Source of the DNA: Muscardinus avellanarius
Taxonomy: Eukaryota > Chordata > Mammalia > Rodentia > Gliridae
Length of the DNA stretch: 64,000 nt
Reading direction: 5' to 3'
Assembly: GCA_963383645.1 (NCBI GenBank)
Contig: OY726569.1
Coordinates: 75,858,135 to 75,922,134, forward strand
Under the pieces are notes generated by a model. That model saw only the letters and a program-made list of their open reading frames with translations. It was not told the origin of the DNA and made no database searches. Position 1 is the first letter of the stretch; each line of letters opens with the position of its first letter. Below are positions 44,340 through 53,362 of the stretch, piece after piece. Position numbers and translations under genes: made by a program.

Positions 44340-44501
44340 CTACGGATGCTTTCTGCAACAGGCTTAAAAATCCTCCTTCCGCTACAGCGCTCTCCTTCGC
44401 CGCGCGCAGGACGTCGGGTGGCGGAGGGGGCAGGTGAAAACTGCACCCACGTCCGCCGCCGCCTCTGTTCTCGGCGGGAGACAGGGAACCAGGGCTTTGC
44501 C

Positions 44502-44515
44502 GTCGTCACGGCAAC
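44502..44515 (+). promoter_or_regulatory. RFX X-box-like site
   Basis: GTCGTCACGGCAAC resembles the imperfect palindromic X-box bound by RFX factors. The right half GGCAAC is perfect, the left half has one mismatch. Prediction only. Confidence 0.4.
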
Positions 44516-44584
44516 CGGGAGCTCCGCGGCCCCGCCCTCCTCCGACTCCTCCCCCAACCCCCGGCCGGGCCGCGCCGTCGCCTC

Positions 44585-44594
44585 TCTCGCGAGA
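44585..44594. promoter_or_regulatory. TCTCGCGAGA promoter element
   Basis: A perfect copy of the ten-base palindrome known as an orphan core-promoter motif of CpG-island genes, linked in the literature to ZBTB33/Kaiso binding and often to bidirectional initiation. Its place upstream of the presumptive exon fits that role. Confidence 0.85.
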
Positions 44595-44642
44595 TTTGCG
44601 CGCAGCGCCCGGCAGCCCCGCGGTGATCTCACCCGAGACTTG

Positions 44643-44690
44643 GCGGGGCGGGCGTGAAGCCGGGGAAGGAATGGGGCGGGGAGGCGGGGC
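44643..44690 (+). promoter_or_regulatory. GC-box cluster (Sp/KLF sites)
   Basis: Three GC boxes: CGGGGCGGGCG (44643-44653), GGGGCGGG (44673-44680) and GAGGCGGGGC (44681-44690). The TTGGCGGG overlapping the first (44640-44647) also resembles an E2F site. Transcription probably starts just downstream. Confidence 0.7.
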
Positions 44691-44953
44691 GCGAGGAGGA
44701 GGGCGAGTGCAGCGCCACCGCCGCCTGCAACTTTGTGAGCGAGTTCAGTGCGTGCGCGAGAGAGTGAGCGGAAAGTCAGTGCGGCGCCGAGTCCCGGGCG
44801 GAGGGTCCCCGGGTTCCGATCGGGGCCCCAGAGGCCGCCCCGGCCGCCCCATCCCCTCCCGCCCGGGGCGCCCTCCCCGTTTCCTCCCCCACCGGTCCTC
44901 CGGGCTCCCTGCCCCCGCGCCAGCTACCTGTCCCCTCCCCCACGCCGCACGCA

Positions 44954-44978
44954 CCTCCCCTCCCTCCCTCCCTCCCCC
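44954..44978 (-). repeat. C-tract / minus-strand G-quadruplex motif
   Basis: Five C runs (4, 3, 3, 3, 5) separated by single T at 44957-44978. The complement is a G4 consensus with one-base loops, the most stable class. It lies in the presumptive exon. Confidence 0.9.
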
Positions 44979-45078
44979 GGCGCCCACCGCGGACCTCGGC
45001 TCTCGGCACCCGCACCCCGCCGTCCCGCGCTCGCTCGGGGCGGCCGCCCTCGGCTCTTCTCCCGAGCAGGCGGCTGGG

Positions 45079-45141
45079 ATGAGGGGCGCCGAGCCTCGGG
45101 GTCCGCGCCAGCCGGGGCCCGGGCGCCTGGACAATAGTTGA
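45079..45141 (+). CDS. Upstream ORF 1 (20 codons)
   Basis: An ATG at 45079 in a good context (G at -3: GGGATGA, with A in place of G at +4) encodes a 20-residue Arg/Pro/Gly-rich peptide beginning MRGAEPRG and ending RLDNS. The stop TGA (45139-45141) overlaps the next ATG by one base. No known peptide is recognised. If the leader is used, this would be expected to lower or tune translation of the downstream main ORF. Confidence 0.4.
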   Translation: MRGAEPRGPRQPGPGRLDNS

Positions 45142-45320
45142 TGCCCGGGGCCGTGCGCCTCCGCCCCCCACTCTCCCGGAGCGCGGCCCCCGCCGGCGGC
45201 TCGCCGCCCGCTTTTCTGGTCCTGCTGGGGCCAGCCTCGGGAGTTGCGCCGGTCCGCCCCCGGGCCCCCTCGGGTCGGGGCTCGGCGCCCGCGGCTCTCC
45301 GCAGAGGGGGCGGCGAGTGA
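45141..45320 (+). CDS. Upstream ORF 2 (59 codons), overlapping uORF 1
   Basis: It begins at the ATG sharing its A with the uORF 1 stop (TGATG), a termination-reinitiation geometry. It encodes 59 residues starting MPGAVRLRPPLSRSA, with a small hydrophobic patch PAFLVLLGPASG, and stops at 45318-45320, about 100 bases before the donor. Composition is dominated by A, P, R and G, as random GC-rich DNA would give. It is more likely a leader element than a protein. Confidence 0.35.
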   Translation: MPGAVRLRPPLSRSAAPAGGSPPAFLVLLGPASGVAPVRPRAPSGRGSAPAALRRGGGE

Positions 45321-45339
45321 GCGCGCACCCACCGTCCGC

Positions 45340-45360
45340 CCGGTTTCTCTTTCTCCCCAG
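45340..45360 (+). promoter_or_regulatory. Cryptic or alternative 3' splice site
   Basis: A pyrimidine tract (TTTCTCTTTCTCCCCAG) ending in CAG at 45358-45360. Used as an acceptor it would define a 60-base exon (45361-45420) up to the donor. No strong upstream donor is obvious within the island. Confidence 0.35.
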
Positions 45361-45780
45361 GGGGAGCGCGCGGCGGACGCGCCCCAGACGCGCGGCGGCT
45401 CGGGGAGGCCGGGCCGAGCGGTAAGTGGCCCCCGCGCCCCGGGGGCGGGCAGGGAGCGGGGGAGCCGGGCTGCTGACAGCCCTCGGGACGGCCTCGGGCT
45501 GGGGCTCGGGTCCAGGCTCGGAGCAGGACATCGGGAGGACACTGAAAGTTTGATTTCCTATTTGGTGGCGTGCTGATAGCGCAGCCCGGCGGGGACGAGT
45601 CCGGACTCCACCGGCGCGCGCGCACGCACCTCGGCTTCCAAATCTGCACAACCACGGGGCTGGCGCCTCGGCGGGAGGCTGGGATACCCGCGCCGGGGTA
45701 GGGAGGCTGCGCTCACCCTGCTCCTCCCGTCTCCACTGAGCGACCCCTTCCCCTTCGGTCACCCGGGTGAGCACTTTCGC

Positions 45781-47400
45781 AGGTCTTGTCGGAGGTTAGG
45801 GGATAACCGAGAGGTTTGATCGTGGGAAAGGGAGGGGTTCAGGCGGCCTGAGGGTGTTAATTTCCCTCCTGGGGATCTTGGGGAGTGAAATCCGGGGATG
45901 CTCTAACCTGCTTTGCTTGGAGGAAGTAAACCGCGAGAGGGCTGGAGAGGCGCGATGGTGCTGCATAAAAGAACTTTTCCTCCTTCGCCCTGTTTCCAAC
46001 TTCTCTCCTGACCTTAAAGGAAATTTGCAAGGTTCTTAACTCGCCCCTCGGCATTTCTGGGTGGACAAGTAATAGCGTCGGGCAGGTTGAAATTTCATGA
46101 AGTTCAGAGGTTTGAAAGCCGAGAGACTGGAGAAATAGCCCACTTGAAAGAAGATGGTGTTTAGCTGGATTGTTGGCATTCGTTTCCGAAGGGGGGCATT
46201 TGGGGATGTGTGGTTCCAGGACTGCATTTACCTTATAGGTTTTACTTTTCACGACGGAGTTTAGAGGCAGCATTCGCTGAAATTCATACAACCTGCGAAA
46301 CGATTATGTTTCTAAACTGGAGCCAGTGATGTGATGCAAATTTCAGAGCGAAGGTGTCCACTTTCATCACGTTCCAGGTCTATCTGGATGAACTGGGGCT
46401 GGCGTTTCCTCTATAAAGCAAGCCTTTCATGTTGAAACTCTGACTCAGAGTCTTAAAGCCATTGTTTTTATACTGGTTCTCTGTGGGAGTTAAGTGTCAA
46501 CTTTCTCCTGTTTTCTCATTTGGAATATCTTCCAGGGCAGAGACTCTTCTGATGGGATCTTTTGGAAAAGTACAAGATTGAGTCTTAGGAGATTGTTTCC
46601 TGAAGCCAGTTTTATCAGAGTATTTTCTATATAATCTTGGTTTTGACGTGTTAATTTTCTCCCTTTTCATTTTTTTCAAAGCTTCAGTTAAGCTTCCTTT
46701 ACCAGGATTGGGGTGTGTGTGTGGGGGACTGAACAGGTAATACAAAACGATAATAGTAGTAGTCCTAGTTAAAGGGTTTAAGTAAAATAGTTTTTGGTCA
46801 CTGCTGTGTCCAACTATGAGATGACATCTCAGTTATTAACTCGAATAGTGTTATTAAAGCATTTTTCCCACGGAATACATTATTTGTGCTAAGGAATTAG
46901 CAATTAAGAGTACATTTAAAATGACTTGGGTGATAGTTTGCACAGAAGTGGTTAGAGGCAAAATAGGAGATTTTTGGGGAGAATGGATGCTTTCATGTCA
47001 CTGATGAATTATCTCGTTAATGCTTAAGTAAAGGACTCTCGAAATTGACTGTCATTATTAGATTTCGCCAGTTGACTGAGAGAACAAGTTTAGCAAGTGG
47101 CTGGAGACAGTCAGTAGGTGTTGCTGTTGTTAGCTTCTCTGCAGTTTCCTGGTCTGAGATCAACATTTTTGTGCAGTGAACTTTTAGATTTGAAGTGTCA
47201 TGCAGTGATAGTGATTTCATTGAAAGATTCCATGGCAAGATTTACTGCAACTCTTGATAGGAATTCTGAAGCACCTCACTGGAATTATATATAGATTCAT
47301 TGAACACTTCTTGTGGCTCTGTCACTGGTATTTCCTGGCTTTAGTAATGACTTCGCTTTTGTGTTGAAGTATGTGTATAGTTTTAATGTAATTTCTTTTG
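45781..47400. other. Repeat-free 5' intron with transcription-factor words
   Basis: About 1.6 kb without SINEs or LINEs. It includes a perfect octamer ATGCAAAT (46334-46341) and a perfect AP-1 site TGACTCA (46441-46447). The absence of insertions next to a promoter suggests constraint or open chromatin. No exon is visible. Confidence 0.5.
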
Positions 47401-47407
47401 ATTTTTC

Positions 47408-47568
47408 TTTCTCTTTGTGGTACTGGTGATTGAACCCAGGCACATTCCTCTGAGCCACACCTGTTGTTGAGTCTTGATGTTGTCTAGTCTGTCCTTGAAC
47501 CTACAGTCCTCCTGTCTCAGTCTCCCAAGTACTGGGATTACAGGTATGCATCATCACACCTGGCTCAG
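47408..47568 (-). repeat. B1-dID SINE, antisense, shortened
   Basis: ID half (GGTGATTGAACCCAGG) and head (GGGATTACAGGTATGC) are present, with a deletion in the linker and body. Confidence 0.88.
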
Positions 47569-47764
47569 CCTTGGTTTTTTTTTTTTTTTTCTTTAACAGC
47601 TTTAAAAAAAAAAACACTTTCTTGCAACTTGTAGAAGTCATAGGTTGAGGATTTCTTGAGATTAGCAGTTTTGTAAACTTTAGGGGATTTTGGTTGACTG
47701 AGTTAATATGTGTGTACATTCTGATTTAAGTTTTGGTTTGAATATTTTAAGAAATGCCTTATTT

Positions 47765-47964
47765 TTTATTTTTTTCCAGTGCTGGAGATTGAACCCAGGG
47801 CCTTGTGCATACTAGAAAAATACTTGACCACTGAGCTATAAACCTAGTCTTTTTTTCTTTTTCTTTTAATTTTGCTAAGTTCTCCAGGCTGGCTTTAAAT
47901 GTGTGATCCTCCTGCCTCCGACTCTTCAGTATCTGTAATTACAGTCTTGACCATTGCACCTGGC
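47765..47964 (-). repeat. Antisense SINE with full-length ID
   Basis: The ID half keeps the anticodon-arm region (CCTTGTGCATACTAGAAAAATACTTGACC on plus, in pieces). B1 body and head follow to CATTGCACCTGGC. Confidence 0.87.
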
Positions 47965-47979
47965 AATTAATTAATGACT

Positions 47980-48065
47980 TTTTTTTTTCCTTTTTGGTGC
48001 TGGGTATTGAACCCGGAACCTTGCACATGTTAGGCAAGTGGTCTGCACTGAATTAAACCCCAGCC
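47980..48065 (-). repeat. ID element, antisense
   Basis: GTGCTGGGTATTGAACCCGG and CTTGCACATGTTAGGCAAG, with T tail on the left. TAATGACTT / AAATGACTT flank it. Confidence 0.87.
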
Positions 48066-48475
48066 CAATAAATGACTTGTTAAGTGGCTCTTTGAGCAGT
48101 GAAATGAGGAGCATAAAAGCTGAAATGATGAGAATATGGATTCTCTGATTCTGCCCAATTTAGCGAAAGTTTCTAGTGATCAATGATAGGGTGATTACCT
48201 GACTCTTCTCAGTCCTGTATTATCATCTCTATGGGCCAAATCAGCACATAAACCAAGCATGAATAGCCTCAGGATTTTCAGGTGAATGAACCTTTTGGTT
48301 ACCAAATTGGACTTGGAGAAAGACAAGTAGACTTAGCTCCTTAAGAAAGAGCAGGAGCTCTGGTGGAGTATGCGCCTCTTCATTCCTTTTGTCTCAGATG
48401 GAAGAAATTCAAATCTCAAAATAAAATTTTTTTCCTATAGCATCCCTCCCTTCCTAACCTTTGAGGTCTCTGGTG
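48066..48475. other. Intronic, nothing recognised
   Basis: No supported feature. Confidence 0.5.
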
Positions 48476-48640
48476 AGTCGAGCAGTATTTATTGAGTGCT
48501 GCCTTGCAGGTTTCTGTTCCCAGTGGTGAGCGAAATAGTTCTTGGCCTCCTGCAACTGTCGGTTCAGAGGGCCATTCAGGACCCTGTCCTGGTTTCATGT
48601 TATGAAACTCTGATGCCCCTTTCAGGGTTTTGTACAGCAC
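48476..48640 (-). repeat. Possible L2 fragment
   Basis: CAGTATTTATTGAGTGCTGCC ... CCCAGTGGTGAGCGAAATAG resembles the inverse L2 3' region. Weak. Confidence 0.45.
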
Positions 48641-48887
48641 ACAGTTATTTTTTGAAATTTAACATATTTAAAAATAAGTTTGAAATCATGTAGACCAGTA
48701 TCTGACTTTCTGGGTTTCAAATACCTGCTTCTGGCTGTGGTGATCTGAAAAGGTAAATGGACCTCTTTCTGAATTTCACTTTTTCAGCAGAGATTCACAT
48801 ACAGCTTGTTTCAGATATTTGTTACAAAAACTAATGAGGATATATGCATTAAAGTACATCTTAAACCATAAGTCTTATTTGTAATTG

Positions 48888-48973
48888 TTTTTTTTTTTTT
48901 TTTTTTGTGGTCCTGGGGATTTGATCCCAGGGGCATTCTACTCCAAGCTATAATCCTCAGCCCTTTCGTTTTA

Positions 48974-49012
<39 letters not shown>

Positions 49013-49138
49013 TGTTTTGAAACAGGGTCTTACTAGGTTGCTGAGTCACTACTTTTCTGAGGCATTCCTTGAGCCTGCGATGACCCTGTCTCAGCCTCCC
49101 AAGTACGGGGATTACAGACATGTGCCACCATGTCTGGT
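48888..49138 (-). repeat. B1-dID SINE, antisense, with (GT)n linker
   Basis: ID half (GGATTTGATCCCAGGGGC), a (GT)n run at 48977-49010 in the A-rich linker, then body and head (GGGATTACAGACATGTGCC). Confidence 0.9.
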
Positions 49139-49146
49139 TTGAATTT

Positions 49147-49266
49147 TTTTTCTGCATTTCGAAACAGGACCTTGCTTATGTTGCTGAGGCTGGCCTTACA
49201 CTTGAGATTCTCCTGTCTCAGCCTCCCAAGTACTGGGATTAGAGGCTTATGCCACCATGCCCATCA
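49147..49266 (-). repeat. B1 body and head without ID half
   Basis: TTTCGAAACAGGACCTTGC ... GGGATTAGAGGCTTATGCC. Adjacent to a full SINE in the same orientation, so it may be the body of an interrupted one. Confidence 0.82.
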
Positions 49267-49289
49267 TGTTTTCTCAGATTTTCTTGAGT

Positions 49290-49435
49290 GGTTGGAACTG
49301 GAAGGGATTTTGAACATAATTCATTGGGCCCTTTTTTCTCAGTTTACAGGTGAGGAAACTGAGACCCAGAAAGTTAAGCGACTTGTTGAATGTCATAGAA
49401 CCAGTAAGTGGTCAGGCAGGGATTAGAAGGCAGGC
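49290..49435 (-). repeat. MIR SINE, antisense
   Basis: CAGTTTACAGGTGAGGAAACTG, AGACCCAGAAAGTTAAGCGAC and AACCAGTAAGTGGTCAGGCAG: the inverse MIR core, well preserved. Confidence 0.85.
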
Positions 49436-49720
49436 TTACAGTGTAAATGCATTTGCTTCCTGGTGTTTATTTTTTTTAAACCTTAGAGTCTATTGTAGTA
49501 AAGTTTGTTTACTAACCCCCCCCCCCCATGTGTTCAGTATTAAGTAACTAACTTGAGGAGGAGCTAAACTTAAGAAAACAAACCAGATGATTTACACTAA
49601 GGTTGAAAAGCTATGAGAATGGCCATTGATGTAGTGTTTGGTAACTTAACTTTGGAGTTACTAATATTAAAATTTCTACATTGTGGAGCCTATAGGCCCT
49701 TTTTTTGGAAATCTTTAAAG

Positions 49721-49890
49721 CTGGGCATGGTGGTGCACACCTGCAATTCCAATACTTGGGGGGCTAAGATAGGAGGATTGCAGGTTTGAGGTTAGATTCA
49801 GCAATTTAGTGAGACCCTGCTTCAAAATAAAAAATAAAAAAGGCCCCCTGGGTTCAATGTACAGTACCAAAAAAAAAAAAAAAAAAAGAA
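49721..49890 (+). repeat. B1-dID SINE, ID half shortened
   Basis: GCTGGGCATGGTGGTGCACACC head and body. The ID half retains only CCCCTGGGTTCAATGTACAGTACC. Confidence 0.9.
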
Positions 49891-49938
49891 AAAGTCTTTA
49901 TTAGCTAAGAGCACAATATACTTACTTAAATGCACTTT

Positions 49939-50398
49939 AGAAAAGCCAAGCTCATAGCCGGGCGTGGTGGCGCACGCTTGTAATCCCCGCGCTTGGGAGG
50001 CTGAGACAGGAGGATCGCGCAGGTTCGAAGCCAGCCGCGCGCGCTGGCTTAGGAGACCCTGTTTCCAAATAAAAATGTAAAAATAGGTCTGGGAGTGTAG
50101 CCCAGAAGTAGAAGGGCTTCCAGGAACCCCAGTACCACAAAAAAAAAAAGAAAAGCCAAGCTCAGCCGGGTGTGGTGGTGCACCCTTGTAATTCCCGTGC
50201 TTGGGAGGCTGAGACAGGAGGATCCCACAGGTTCAAAGCCAGCCTCAGCTACAGAGGCTCTCAGCAACTTAGTGAGACCTTGTTTCCAAATAAAGTATAA
50301 AATAGTTCTGGGAGTATAACCCAGAGGTAGAAAAGGCCCTGGGTTCCATACTCAGTACCACAAAAAAAAAAAAAAAAAAAAAAGAAAAGCCAAGCTCA
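49939..50398 (+). repeat. Two tandem SINEs sharing one target site (three TSD copies)
   Basis: AGAAAAGCCAAGCTCA occurs at 49939-49954, 50149-50164 and 50383-50398. Between the first and second copies sits a young CpG-rich B1-dID (49955-50148). Between the second and third sits another B1-dID of a different subfamily (50165-50382, 22-base A tail). The second insertion reused the same target, duplicating it again. Confidence 0.97.
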
Positions 50399-50990
50399 AT
50401 TTATTCTTGTTTACTTTTTTTCTTCCTTTCTTAAGTTGACTTTCATTTGCAAAAAAAAAAAAAGTAATTACGTTCTTTGTTTTTGGAGCACCAGCAACTT
50501 TTAGATCTTCTCCTTCAGCTACTTGGAAGGATAGCCAGAGGTTAGGAGGTGGGGATAGATGGGTGGAGGGCCCCTTGCACTTTGCCTTGTAAAAAGGAAT
50601 GTGTTATAGGAGCTGCCTGTTGAAAACATGACTGATGTATCTAGTACCATCCTCCATTCCCCTAGATTGATCTGAGGTGGGAGAAAAGAAACACCCCTAC
50701 AGTTGGGAGCCTGTCCCCTTCGAGAGAGGGGAGGGTTAACCACACATGACCTTACCTTGCTGGGTTCAGTTAGAGGTTTGTGCCCCGCGCTACCTGCTAC
50801 ATTACCTGAGCTTGGTCATCCAGCCTCTTTCTACTTCTTTGGTATAGGCAATAACTAGCCTCACTGCATTTTTGCTTTTAGTTGTTTTCTGTGCCCGGCT
50901 AATTAAAAACAAAACCAAGACCCACGTATCTTTTGTTCTCCAAAAGTAATATATAAGTTAATTGTTCTTAGATGATGGCTCTTTACTCTT
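50399..50990. other. Intronic, nothing recognised
   Basis: No supported feature. Confidence 0.5.
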
Positions 50991-51001
50991 GGTGGGCTTT
51001 T

Positions 51002-51212
51002 TTTTTTTGTGTGTAGGTGGGTCTGGGGATGGAACCCAGGGGCATTTGACTTCTGAGCTATAACCCCGGCCCTATTTTTTTATTTTGAAACAGGGTCTCA
51101 CTAAGTTGCAGAGGGCCTCACTACGTAGCTGAGGCTGTCCACGAACCGTGATCCTCCGGTCTCAGGCTCCCAAATGCTGGGATTACAAGTGTGCACCACC
51201 ATGCCCGGCTTT
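51002..51212 (-). repeat. B1-dID SINE, antisense
   Basis: Complete. GGTGGGCTTTT duplicates at about 50991-51001 and 51216-51226. Confidence 0.93.
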
Positions 51213-51226
51213 TTCGGTGGGCTTTT

Positions 51227-52427
51227 GATGAGCTCTGAGGTGAGTCAAAGAATCGGGGGAGAGATTCCCTTGGCACTGTCTCACGCAGACAGAGACAACT
51301 CGAGTGAGGGACAGAAGGACACATCATGATTTGATTTGTAGTCAGGAGGGTAAGAAAAAGCATCTTGCGTAGATCTTATGAGGGGAGGGGCAGGCTCGCT
51401 AGTCCTCACCTATTTTCTCCTTTCCATTGGCCTGGTGGAGTGAAATAACCTCAGACACAAAGAGAATGTGAGTACTTTCTTAAAGTGCTAGAGATAATAC
51501 CAGTACCACCGGCGGGATATGCAGGACTTCCTCAGCAGGACCTTCCTAAGTAGCAGCTCGCTGGTGGTGTGCCCGGGTCAGGACATGGACTTCCTCTTTA
51601 CCTCTGGAGGTCTGGGATGGGACTTCACAATCTGTACATTTTTAATTTGTTGTTCTCCCTCTAATTAGGATTGTAGTGTGCCTAACTTTAAATTGTGGGA
51701 AATGGGCAATTACATAATTTCAGAGTCCCCTTTTTTCCAGTTGAAGAGAGGCAGGAGAGAGTACGCTTGCTGGGCAAGGTTGGCCTGGGGAGTTAGAGTT
51801 GCTGGTTTGCACAACCCTGGGCTCAGGCTCTCAAAGCCGCTTGCTCATGGGAGCAGCCTGCACATGGAGGGCATCCAGTCATACCTGCCATGGGGCTCTT
51901 GTTGTCCTCTCCTCGGCAGGTTTGGGATAAACAAATTTCCCAGACACAAAAGCGAATTTTGGTCAATACTCTTTGTGATTTTTCCATAAAGCCTTTTTCC
52001 AAAGCTATGAATAGGTGTAGCCTTTGGTTGTTTTGGTGGTCCAGTGTCTTTATTCCTTTCATTATGGGTTCTGGTCTGCTCAGAGGAAAGGTACCAAGAA
52101 ATAACAGGCAGAAGGCTGTGTGCAGAGCGATTACGTCTCTGTAGTCAGGACCCAACTGTGACCATTGTCTTTTACTTGGGCTCCTGTGTAAGTTACTTTC
52201 TTCATATTCAAACTTATTTGTCTAGATAGGGATTCTAGTTTGATAGATTGTGAGCATCTTAGATTTTCTCTCATTATCTCTATTTCCCAGAGTTGAGTTG
52301 ATTGACTTTTTTTTTTTTTTTTTTACAAGTTTCTTTTCAGCTCTTGAAGAAGCAGCTGATAACTGAGATATCCCATGCCTTCCAGAAGAGTGGCTGCTTA
52401 TTAGGAGGTGCCTGTAAGAGATAAAAC
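51227..52427. other. Intronic, no exon recognised
   Basis: 1.2 kb without recognised repeats except a T run at 52307-52324. Open frames at 51678-52155 resemble nothing known. Confidence 0.45.
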
Positions 52428-52822
52428 TAGGCCGAGCATATTGGTGCATACCTGTAATCACAGTGCCTTGGGAGGCCACAAGTTTAAGGTGTGCCAGGGC
52501 AACTTGTAAGTCCCTATCTCAAAGTAAAAAATAAGAGCCAGGTGTGGTGGTGCATGCTTGTAATTCCAGCATTTGGGAGGTTGAGACAGGAGGATCACAC
52601 TTTGCAGACAGCCCTCAGCTACTTAGTGAGGCCCTTTTAACTCAGTGAGTCCCTGTTTCAAAATAAAAATAAAAAATAGGGCTGGGGTGTAGCTCAAAGG
52701 TAGCATACTGGGTTCCATCCCCAGTAGCTACATAAATAAATAAATAAAATATATGGAGCAGGGATGTAGCTCACCAATGGAGTATCCCTGGGTTCCATCT
52801 TCATCTCCCCTCCCCCACAAAG
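52428..52822 (+). repeat. SINE fragment, B1-dID, and extra ID unit in series
   Basis: A B1 head and body without ID (52428-52535), a complete B1-dID (52536-52750, AAAT tail), then a separate ID half (52751-52822, GGATGTAGCTCACCAATGG). The order is what insertion of the middle element into the linker of the outer one would give. Confidence 0.87.
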
Positions 52823-53159
52823 AAAAGAGTTAAAATGATAATTTAACAGGATAGTCTAACATTTCTACCAAGTTTCACACATTGCTTGCCTCACCTGTAT
52901 ATACCTAGGGGGACAAAAAGGCAAGTCAGCATCTTTCTGTGTTCTTACGAGAAGCGCAGGGTTGTGGGTCTTCTGAACCATATCACTTGTCTTTTGAAGA
53001 CTTTGTAAAATCACATGCTTACTCTTGAAATGAGGCTTAGTGTATAGTTGCTTAATTCTTCCCTCTTCCCCAACCATACTTCTGTCTATTCCACTGAAGA
53101 CCACAGAAGCTTCTATCTGTATGCTTTGCCAGAGTCATAACTTCTTAGTAGCTGGTGTT
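52823..53159. other. Intronic, nothing recognised
   Basis: No supported feature. Confidence 0.5.
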
Positions 53160-53362
53160 TTTATTTATTTATTTTTATTTTGTGGTACTGGGGATTGAAC
53201 TCAGAGCTACCATCTGGCTGTATCCCCAGCTCTTTATTATTATTATTATCATTTTTATTTTGAGACAGGGCCTCACTAAGTTGCCTGCGCTGTCCTTGAA
53301 CCTGGAATCATCTTGCCTCAGTCTGAATGGCTGGGTTTATAGACAAGGCCACAGCAGTAGCC
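53160..53362 (-). repeat. B1-dID SINE, antisense, diverged
   Basis: ID half (GGGGATTGAACTCAGAGC), an ATT-repeat linker and a diverged body and head. Confidence 0.85.

Larger units (their letters stand above)
44700..45420 (+). other. Presumptive first exon, 5' untranslated (gene unnamed)
   Basis: Bounded on the right by a splice donor GCG|GTAAGT (GT at 45421-45422), the best donor in the island. The left end is uncertain: no TATA box or initiator singles out a start, and 44,600-44,760 is the likely zone. No ATG in it opens a frame that reaches the donor and looks like protein; the two best ATGs give short uORFs. A good acceptor-like tract (pyrimidines then CAG at 45358-45360) lies inside, so alternative splicing is possible. 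The gene's protein-coding exons must lie beyond the window. I cannot identify the gene from 5' UTR alone. Confidence 0.65.
44340..45780. promoter_or_regulatory. CpG island promoter region
   Basis: About 1.4 kb of GC- and CpG-rich DNA, the only such island in the window and free of transposable elements. It contains a perfect TCTCGCGAGA, several GC boxes and an RFX-like site upstream, and a strong splice donor downstream. This is the usual make-up of a TATA-less housekeeping or broadly expressed promoter, firing rightward. Antisense transcription is possible (there are GTGAGC- and GTAGCT-type donor-like words on the minus strand) but has no stronger support. Confidence 0.92.

Noticed and set aside
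44434..45141. 235-residue plus-strand frame across the promoter and leader
   Set aside because: It starts upstream of the likely transcription start and is low-complexity GC translation. Only its last ATG (45079), in the same frame, is retained as a short uORF.
44300..45420. Assigning a gene name to the CpG island
   Set aside because: Only non-coding leader is visible, and I cannot distinguish among many TATA-less genes with long first introns without alignment.
44776..45774. 332-residue open frame on the minus strand of the CpG island
   Set aside because: Composition is only A, G, R and P as expected where stop codons are depleted by high GC. All three minus frames and two plus frames are open in the same place, and no domain or signal is visible.
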